A stretch of 64,000 nucleotides of DNA from Sphingopyxis chilensis. Its GTDB lineage: Bacteria; Pseudomonadota; Alphaproteobacteria; Sphingomonadales; Sphingomonadaceae. How positions within the stretch are numbered: the stretch's first letter is position 1; the number at the start of each line of letters is the position of its first letter. The notes below the pieces were generated by a model, which worked only from the letters and a program-made list of their open reading frames with translations, was not told where the DNA came from and did not search any database. Positions 58,352 through 64,000 of this stretch are shown one piece after another. Where the stretch lies: contig NZ_CP142394.1 of the NCBI RefSeq assembly GCF_035930445.1, forward strand, positions 715,501 to 779,500, read 5' to 3'. A program made the position numbers and the translations under genes.

Positions 58352-59337
58352 TTTTCTTTCCTTAGCATGGAACGGGCAAAGGCCTTCAATGCCGGCCCCC
58401 ATGCCGCGAGGCGCGACGGATTGAAAGCCTCGATACGCCACAGCGGGTCGTGCCGGTTCATCCAGTCACGCTTGTAACCGTCGTTGCCGGTGCCGAAATC
58501 GACGCGCTTCACGCGGTCGACCTCGATGACGTGGCGGAACAGCGCGGCCGAAAGCAAGGTGCCGGGCGAGGCTTTCAGACTGTCCTCGACATGCGCGAGC
58601 TTGTGGATGAAGGCCGTGCCATCCTCGACCGTCCAATATTGCGCCGCGACCGGGACGCCCTCGATCCGCGCGATTCCCATGCGGAACGTGCCGCGGACGC
58701 TTTCGAGTTCGGCAAAGGCGCGCAGCAAGGCGGGATCGCCTTCCTCGGGCTTCCAACTCGCGGCGTAGATTTGCTCATAGGCGGCCCAACTGCCGGGATC
58801 GAAAGCGGTGATCAACTGGATGTCGACCACGCCCTTTTTCGCTTTGCGCTGGACGGTGCTGCGCAGCGCGCCGGGGCGGCTCGCCCACCAGACCTCATGA
58901 TCCATCTCGCCGAGGTCGAGCCAGTGACGGTCACCCGCCGGTGTGGTTTTTACCCACCAGCCTGCGCCACGAAGCGCGGAAACGATCTCTTCCCGATCTT
59001 CGTCGCGAACCGGATAGAGCGACAGCCGTGCCCCCCCGGTACGCAGGTCGCGAAACAGCGCCGACAGCGCGTTGCGGCGATCGCGACCGCCCGAAAACAG
59101 GGGCCGGATGGCAAAGCTGTACCAGTTCGTCAGCCCAGCCAGATGCCCCGGGGCCTCGATACGCAGCGGCAGCCAGGCCGCCGTGCCGTTCGCCCTGCCG
59201 CTCGCGTCTATCCGGCCTTCGCCCGCGAAACCGTGCGCCGCGAGCAGGTCGAACCATTCCGTCCGATCGAAAGGCGAAGCGAAACCTGCGGCCCGCGCCG
59301 CATCATCATTAGCCTGATGTTCACCGTTCCCTTGCAT
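58348..59337 (-). CDS. GNAT/FemAB-like acyltransferase (exosortase A locus)
   Basis: The 329-residue protein resembles the FemAB/CelD-type double-GNAT proteins found in XrtA loci: PFDRTEWFDLLAAHG near the N-terminus and FIHKLAHVEDSLKASPGTLLSAALF plus VDFGTGNDGYKRDWMN in the second half. It may transfer an acyl group from ACP or CoA. The ATG at 59337 is used; a GTG at 59355 with a strong ribosome-binding site is equally possible. It is the first gene of the minus-strand unit. Confidence 0.8.
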   Translation of the reverse strand: MQGNGEHQANDDAARAAGFASPFDRTEWFDLLAAHGFAGEGRIDASGRANGTAAWLPLRIEAPGHLAGLTNWYSFAIRPLFSGGRDRRNALSALFRDLRTGGARLSLYPVRDEDREEIVSALRGAGWWVKTTPAGDRHWLDLGEMDHEVWWASRPGALRSTVQRKAKKGVVDIQLITAFDPGSWAAYEQIYAASWKPEEGDPALLRAFAELESVRGTFRMGIARIEGVPVAAQYWTVEDGTAFIHKLAHVEDSLKASPGTLLSAALFRHVIEVDRVKRVDFGTGNDGYKRDWMNRHDPLWRIEAFNPSRLAAWGPALKAFARSMLRKEN

Positions 59338-59372
59338 GATGCGGCCCTCTATCACTCCTCTCCTAACAGCCG

Positions 59373-60905
59373 ATGACCAAAGTCGAAAACCCGCCCTCGT
59401 TTCCGATCGACCATCTCGCCCTTCGCGGCGCGGCGGATGCGGCTGCGCTGCTGATCGGCGACCGGATCACGACTTTTGCCGACCTCGACGCCGCAGTCGG
59501 CCGGCTGGCTTCGTGGCTGCTCGAACAGGCGGGCGGTCCGGGCGAGCGGGTTGCGAGCTGGAGCGCGAAGACGCGGCTGGCCTGCCTGATGCCGCTCGCC
59601 GCGGCGCGCGCGGGGTTGATCCATGTGCCGGTCAATCCGCTGCTGAAGGGGCGACAGGTCGCGCATATCCTTGCCGACAGCGGCGCGAAACTGCTCGTCA
59701 CCAATCATTCGCGCGCGGAGATGCTGGGCGACGCACGGCCCGAAGATTGCGCGGTTCAGGATTTGAAGGTTGCGGAGGCGGTCATCGATTCGGGCGGGCA
59801 GGGGCTGCCGCCGTCGATCGCCGAAGCGGGCGACCTTGCCGCCATCCTCTACACCAGCGGCTCGACCGGGCGGCCCAAGGGCGTGATGCTGAGCCACGCG
59901 AACCTGTGGCTAGGTGCCGAAAGCGTCGCCTCCTATCTTGGTATCGTGCCCGGCGACCGCGCGCTCGGCGTGCTGCCGCTGAGCTTCGACTATGGCCAGA
60001 ACCAGCTGTTTTCGAGCTGGTACGCGGGCGCAGCGGTCGCGCCGCTCGACTATCTGACCGCGCGCGACGTCGTGAAGGCGGTGACGCGGCACCGGATAAC
60101 GACGATTGCTGGGGTGCCGCCGCTCTGGGTGCAACTCGTCGAGGCTGAATGGCCTGCCGAACCCGCAAGCCTGTTGAAGCGCCTCACCAACAGCGGCGGC
60201 GCACTGACGCCTTCACTGATCGACGCGATGCGCCGGACCTTCCCCAAGGCGGACATCTATCCGATGTACGGGCTGACCGAGGCGTTCCGTTCGACCTTTC
60301 TCGACCCGGCGCTCGTCGCCGACCATCCGACCTCGATGGGCCGTGCGATCCCGCACGCCGAGATCCTCGTCTGCCGCCCCGACGGAAGCGTCGCAGACGA
60401 CGACGAGCCTGGCGAGCTTGTCCACACCGGACCTTTGGTGGCGCAGGGCTACTGGCGCGATGACGAGCGCACCGCGCAGCGTTTCAAGCCCGCGCCAATC
60501 ACGTCGCGCTACGGCGGCATCGCGGTGTGGTCGGGCGATACCGTGCGCCGCGACGCTGCCGGCCTCCTCTATTTCGTCGGTCGCGACGATGCGATGATCA
60601 AGACCGCGGGCAACCGCGTCAGTCCCACCGAGGTCGAGGATGTCGCGGTCGCGTCGGGGTTGATCTACGAAGCCGTCGCCTTCGGCGTGCCCGACGCGCG
60701 GCTCGGCGCCGCGATCATCCTGATCGTGCGCGGCAAGGACGGCGCCGCGGACGAAGAGGGACTGGCAGCCTATCTCCGCCAGAATCTTCCCAATTTCATG
60801 CAGCCGCATATCATCGAATGGCGGAGCGAACTGCCGCGGAACCCCAATGGCAAGCTCGATCGGGTGGCGATCTCGGCCGATTGGGGCAGGGAGGTAGCGG
60901 CATGA
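59373..60905 (+). CDS. Acyl-CoA ligase (AMP-forming), exosortase A system-associated
   Basis: The 510-residue ANL enzyme has LYTSGSTGRPKGVMLSHANL, YGLTEAFRSTFL and the C-terminal NPNGKLDR lysine motif. This ligase family occurs next to XrtA. It may load the nearby acyl carrier protein. Its stop overlaps the PLP decarboxylase start (ATGA), so the two are coupled. It is divergent from the GNAT gene. Confidence 0.87.
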   Translation: MTKVENPPSFPIDHLALRGAADAAALLIGDRITTFADLDAAVGRLASWLLEQAGGPGERVASWSAKTRLACLMPLAAARAGLIHVPVNPLLKGRQVAHILADSGAKLLVTNHSRAEMLGDARPEDCAVQDLKVAEAVIDSGGQGLPPSIAEAGDLAAILYTSGSTGRPKGVMLSHANLWLGAESVASYLGIVPGDRALGVLPLSFDYGQNQLFSSWYAGAAVAPLDYLTARDVVKAVTRHRITTIAGVPPLWVQLVEAEWPAEPASLLKRLTNSGGALTPSLIDAMRRTFPKADIYPMYGLTEAFRSTFLDPALVADHPTSMGRAIPHAEILVCRPDGSVADDDEPGELVHTGPLVAQGYWRDDERTAQRFKPAPITSRYGGIAVWSGDTVRRDAAGLLYFVGRDDAMIKTAGNRVSPTEVEDVAVASGLIYEAVAFGVPDARLGAAIILIVRGKDGAADEEGLAAYLRQNLPNFMQPHIIEWRSELPRNPNGKLDRVAISADWGREVAA

Positions 60906-62131
60906 AACCCCACGGCCCGATTCCGCCCGGCTTCAAGGCCGATGCGGGCGGTATGCTGCTGATCGGCGGCGACCGCGCCGAAGCGCTCGCGGATGTCGCG
61001 GGTGATACCCCGCTGTTCGTCTATGACAGCGCGATGCTGACCGCGCGCGTCGCCGAATGGCGCGCGGCGATGCCCGCCAGGGTGCAGCTTCATTACGCCA
61101 TGAAAGCGAATCCCTATGCGCCCCTGCTCGCCTTCATGGCGCGGCTCGTCGACGGGTTCGACGTCGCGTCGGGCGGCGAGTTCAAGGCCGCGCTGGCAAG
61201 TGGCATGCCCGCGGGCGACATCAGCTTCGCCGGGCCCGGCAAGCGCGATCGTGAACTCGAAGCGACGATCACCGCCGGCGCGACGCTTAATCTGGAATCG
61301 GCGGGTGAGGCGGCGCGCGCGCTATCGATCGCCGAGCATCTCGGTCTGACGCCCAGCCTTGCAGTGCGCGTCAATCCCGATTTCGACCTCAAGGGGTCGG
61401 GCATGAAGATGGGCGGCGGCGCCAAGCCCTTTGGCGTCGATGCCGCCGAGGTTCCGGCGCTCGTCCGCCGCCTGATCGATGCTGGCGCCGATTGGCAGGG
61501 CTTCCATATTTTCGCGGGATCGCAGGCGCTTGACGCCGCCGCGATCGCCGAAACACAGGCGCAGACGGTGGCGCTCGCGGCGCGGCTCGCGAATGAAATC
61601 GGCGTGACCCCGCCGCTCGTCAATCTGGGCGGCGGCATGGGCGTGCCCTATTTTCCCGGCGACAAGCCGGTCGATGCCGTCGCGGTCGGAGCCGCGCTCG
61701 GCGAAACTCTGGCAACGCGCGATACGATCCTCGCGGACAGCCGTTTCGCGATGGAACTCGGTCGCTGGCTCGTCGCCGAAGCCGGCGTCTATCTGACCCG
61801 CATCGTCGACCGCAAGGTCAGTCATGGCGAGACGTTCCTCGTCACCGACGGCGGTCTCCACCATCAGCTCGCGGCGAGTGGCAATTTCGGAACGGTGATC
61901 CGTCGTAACTATCCCATAGCATTGGCCGGCGCCTTCGGTGCCGAGCCGACCGAAACCGTCTCGGTCGTCGGCTGCCTCTGCACGCCGCTCGACCGGCTCG
62001 GCGATCAGGTCGCGCTGCCGCGCGCCGACGTCGGCGACCTGGTTGCGATCTTTCAGGCGGGCGCCTACGGTGCAAGCGCGAGCCCTGCGGCGTTCCTGGG
62101 ACAGGGGCCAGCGCGCGAAATGCTCGTCTGA
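60902..62131 (+). CDS. PLP-dependent decarboxylase, exosortase A system-associated
   Basis: The 409-residue fold-type III PLP enzyme resembles diaminopimelate/ornithine decarboxylases: LHYAMKANPYAPLL holds the PLP lysine, ISFAGPGKRDRELE follows, and VVGCLCTPLDRLGDQ holds the catalytic cysteine. It probably supplies an amine for the exopolysaccharide system. It is coupled to the acyl-CoA ligase. Confidence 0.88.
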   Translation: MKPHGPIPPGFKADAGGMLLIGGDRAEALADVAGDTPLFVYDSAMLTARVAEWRAAMPARVQLHYAMKANPYAPLLAFMARLVDGFDVASGGEFKAALASGMPAGDISFAGPGKRDRELEATITAGATLNLESAGEAARALSIAEHLGLTPSLAVRVNPDFDLKGSGMKMGGGAKPFGVDAAEVPALVRRLIDAGADWQGFHIFAGSQALDAAAIAETQAQTVALAARLANEIGVTPPLVNLGGGMGVPYFPGDKPVDAVAVGAALGETLATRDTILADSRFAMELGRWLVAEAGVYLTRIVDRKVSHGETFLVTDGGLHHQLAASGNFGTVIRRNYPIALAGAFGAEPTETVSVVGCLCTPLDRLGDQVALPRADVGDLVAIFQAGAYGASASPAAFLGQGPAREMLV

Positions 62132-62303
62132 TCGGGCTCGACCTGTTCCCTATCGGGACAGTTCCGCGATGTTGCGGTCCAGACTTATGTCAATACTAAC
62201 ATTATGTTCACCCTTTTCGAGCAATGGCGGACACTGACGATATGGCTGTCGCCGCGTAAGTTCTGGACCGCGGTTCCCCCGGCGGCTCGAAAGGTTGATG
62301 ATT

Positions 62304-62957
62304 ATGGCTTCGTTCCCCTCGCTTCGCATCGCGCGCGCCGCGCTCGTATCGGGCATCGCCGCGACGGCGCTCACCGGCTGCATGGGCGCGGGCAACGCGC
62401 CGCAACTCCCCAGCGCGAACTTCGTCGCGAACCAGGAGGGGCCGGGCGAGGAATATATCATCGGCCCGCTCGACGAACTCCAGATCTTCGTGTGGCGCAA
62501 CCCCGAACTCGGCGGCAAGGTGCAGGTGCGTCCTGACGGTCGCATCACGACGCCGCTGATCACCGACATGCCCGCGGTGGGGAAAACCCCCACGATGCTC
62601 CAACAGGACATCAAGCTCCAGCTCAGCCAATATATCACCGATCCGATCGTCAGCGTGATCGTCACCACCTTCAACAGCACCTTCTCGCAGCAGGTGCGCG
62701 TGGTCGGCGCGACCGAGAAACCGGCGTCGATCCCCTTTCGTGCCAACATGACCGTGCTCGACGCAATGATTGCAGTCGGCGGGCTGGGCGAATATGCCGC
62801 TGGGAACAAGGCGCGACTCGTCCGTTTCGACAAGGGCAGTGGGAAGCAGCAGGAATTTGCCCTGCGGCTTAATGACCTGATCAAGCGCGGCGATATCAAG
62901 GCGAACGTGCGGCTGCAGCCCGGCGATGTGATCATCATCCCCGAAAGCATGTTCTGA
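62304..62957 (+). CDS. Wza-like polysaccharide export lipoprotein (XrtA system)
   Basis: The 217-residue protein has a lipoprotein signal (ATALTGC), a polysaccharide export domain (YIIGPLDELQIFVWRNPELGG, VRPDGRITTPLI) and a SLBB-type domain with VVGATEKPASIPF. It should form part of an outer-membrane export channel. The ATG at 62304 follows GAAAGG at nine bases; an ATG two codons earlier is possible. It precedes the chain-length gene by 48 bases. Confidence 0.87.
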   Translation: MASFPSLRIARAALVSGIAATALTGCMGAGNAPQLPSANFVANQEGPGEEYIIGPLDELQIFVWRNPELGGKVQVRPDGRITTPLITDMPAVGKTPTMLQQDIKLQLSQYITDPIVSVIVTTFNSTFSQQVRVVGATEKPASIPFRANMTVLDAMIAVGGLGEYAAGNKARLVRFDKGSGKQQEFALRLNDLIKRGDIKANVRLQPGDVIIIPESMF

Positions 62958-63005
62958 TATCGACCGGCGGCCACCCACTCATGTCCCAAGGATAGATTTC
63001 GAGCG

Positions 63006-64000
63006 ATGAACAGCCTCTATGATGAATTCCGGGTAGCAGTGCACAGCGTCTGGACGCGCCGCTGGCTGGTGCTGGCGGTCGCGTGGGGCATTTGCATCCT
63101 CGGTTGGCTCGCGATCGCGTCGATTCCGAACCGTTACGACAGCCGCGCGCGCCTGCTCGTCGACATCAACCAGATCCTGCCCGACGAAACGGGCGGCAGG
63201 GGACCGCAGATCGACCAGATTCGCGAGACGCTGACCAGCGCGCGCAACATGGAAAAGGTCGCGGCGACGACGGGGCTGCTCCCCGCGGGGGCCAATGACC
63301 GCGAAAAGGCCGGCACGGTTGCGATGCTGCAAAAGAATATCAAGGTCGTTCCGCAGCAGGACAATATCTTCGAAATCACCTCGAGCATCGCGGTCGGCAG
63401 CCTGTCCGATGCCGACAACGCAAAGCTGGCGTCGGGCGTGCTCGACAGCCTGATTACCGTGTTCCGCGATGATCAGTTGCGCGGCGGCCGGATGAACGCG
63501 CGCGAAGGACTCAAATTCCTCGACGCGCAGATCGCCGACCGCGAAAAGGCGCTGCGCGAAGTCGAAGCGCGGCGCGCGGCGTTCGAGGCGCAGAATATCG
63601 GGCTGATCCCCGGCGGCGCGGGATCGCCGGCGCAGCGCGTCGATGCGGCACGCGCCGAACTGAGCCAGATCGACTCGCAACTGGTGTCGGCGCAGGCGCA
63701 ACTCGCGGCCGCGAACGGCCAGCTGGCATCGACTCCGCAGTCGATTCCCGGCGCCGGCGGCGGTGTCGGCGGCGGCGTGGCGCGCCAGCAGCTTGCCGGC
63801 GCGCAGAACGAACTGTCGGCGATGCGCGCGCGCGGCCTGACCGACGCGCACCCCGATATGATCGCGATCAAGAGCCAGATCGCATCGCTCAAGGCCATCG
63901 CCGATCGCGAGGGTGCGGGTGGCGGTGGCGGCGGGATACAAAACCCCGCCTATGCCTCGCTTGCCGCGATGCGCGCCGAGCGCCAGGCGACCGTCAGCGC
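63006..64000 (+). CDS. Wzz-like polysaccharide chain-length determinant, partial (XrtA system)
   Basis: The frame is open from the ATG at 63006 to the window end (331 codons seen), so the C-terminus is missing. It starts NSLYDEFRVAVHSVWTRRW, has a membrane helix (VLAVAWGICILGWLAIASI), and the periplasmic domain has a long coiled-coil stretch with QIADREKALREVEARRAAFEAQ and a Gly-rich linker. This is typical of XrtA-system Wzz-type proteins that set chain length. Confidence 0.85.
   Translation, partial: MNSLYDEFRVAVHSVWTRRWLVLAVAWGICILGWLAIASIPNRYDSRARLLVDINQILPDETGGRGPQIDQIRETLTSARNMEKVAATTGLLPAGANDREKAGTVAMLQKNIKVVPQQDNIFEITSSIAVGSLSDADNAKLASGVLDSLITVFRDDQLRGGRMNAREGLKFLDAQIADREKALREVEARRAAFEAQNIGLIPGGAGSPAQRVDAARAELSQIDSQLVSAQAQLAAANGQLASTPQSIPGAGGGVGGGVARQQLAGAQNELSAMRARGLTDAHPDMIAIKSQIASLKAIADREGAGGGGGGIQNPAYASLAAMRAERQATVS

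Noticed and set aside
62190-62202. Possible sixth regulon operator (CAATACTAAC)
   Set aside because: Only one half of the palindrome is present and it lies in the exosortase locus, with no matching promoter layout.

Overview
The window is high-GC chromosomal DNA of an alphaproteobacterium, most likely a sphingomonad close to Sphingopyxis. The evidence is the codon use, the many TonB-receptor, exosortase A (XrtA) and CobS/CobT genes in their usual alphaproteobacterial neighbourhoods, and several families of REP-like palindromes in the intergenic gaps. No rRNA, tRNA, CRISPR array, insertion sequence or prophage was seen. Most genes are packed tightly, and many are coupled by 4-base ATGA overlaps.

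Region 1 (1-6.6 kb): the 5' end of a putative response regulator, an RhtA-like exporter, and a periplasmic molybdenum aldehyde oxidoreductase operon (PaoA, PaoB and PaoC type). Its cofactor genes xdhC and mocA lie next to it.

Region 2 (6.8-20.5 kb) is the most unusual part. A near-perfect 12-bp palindrome (TTAGTATWCTAW) recurs at five promoters. These drive leuC-like, leuD-like plus a MarR gene, an FMN reductase, an acyl-CoA ligase operon and a second acyl-CoA ligase with a divergent MetE-like gene. In each case the palindrome overlaps or abuts the predicted -10 element. The central operon encodes acyl-CoA ligase, alpha/beta hydrolase, APH-type kinase, an enolase paralog with changed active-site residues and a D-2-hydroxyacid dehydrogenase. 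I read this as one MarR-controlled catabolic regulon with no pathway I can name. Its dehydrogenase-kinase-enolase part resembles the glycerate route to PEP but seems adapted to another substrate.

Region 3 (20.6-31.8 kb): arginine succinyltransferase genes (astA, astB) with an M20 peptidase and a spermidine-synthase-like protein, an unknown secreted protein, a GGDEF diguanylate cyclase, malate synthase G and GMP synthase.

Region 4 (31.9-41.1 kb): a TonB-dependent receptor with a Gly/Pro/Arg-rich insert, a glycosyltransferase coupled to an LpxH-like phosphoesterase, an aldehyde dehydrogenase and an acetolactate-synthase-like enzyme, and a small secreted protein.

Region 5 (41.1-56.4 kb): cobT and cobS separated by a transporter and a hydrolase lipoprotein, J-domain protein, bolA-cupin-pirin operon, DmeF-like metal exporter, DJ-1/PfpI protein, GMC oxidoreductase, trhO, a methyltransferase and trxB.

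Region 6 (56.6 kb to the end): an exosortase A-associated exopolysaccharide locus. It has two hydrolases, an acyl carrier protein and a GNAT-type protein on one strand. A divergent acyl-CoA ligase, PLP decarboxylase, Wza-like export lipoprotein and Wzz-like chain-length protein follow, the last running off the window.
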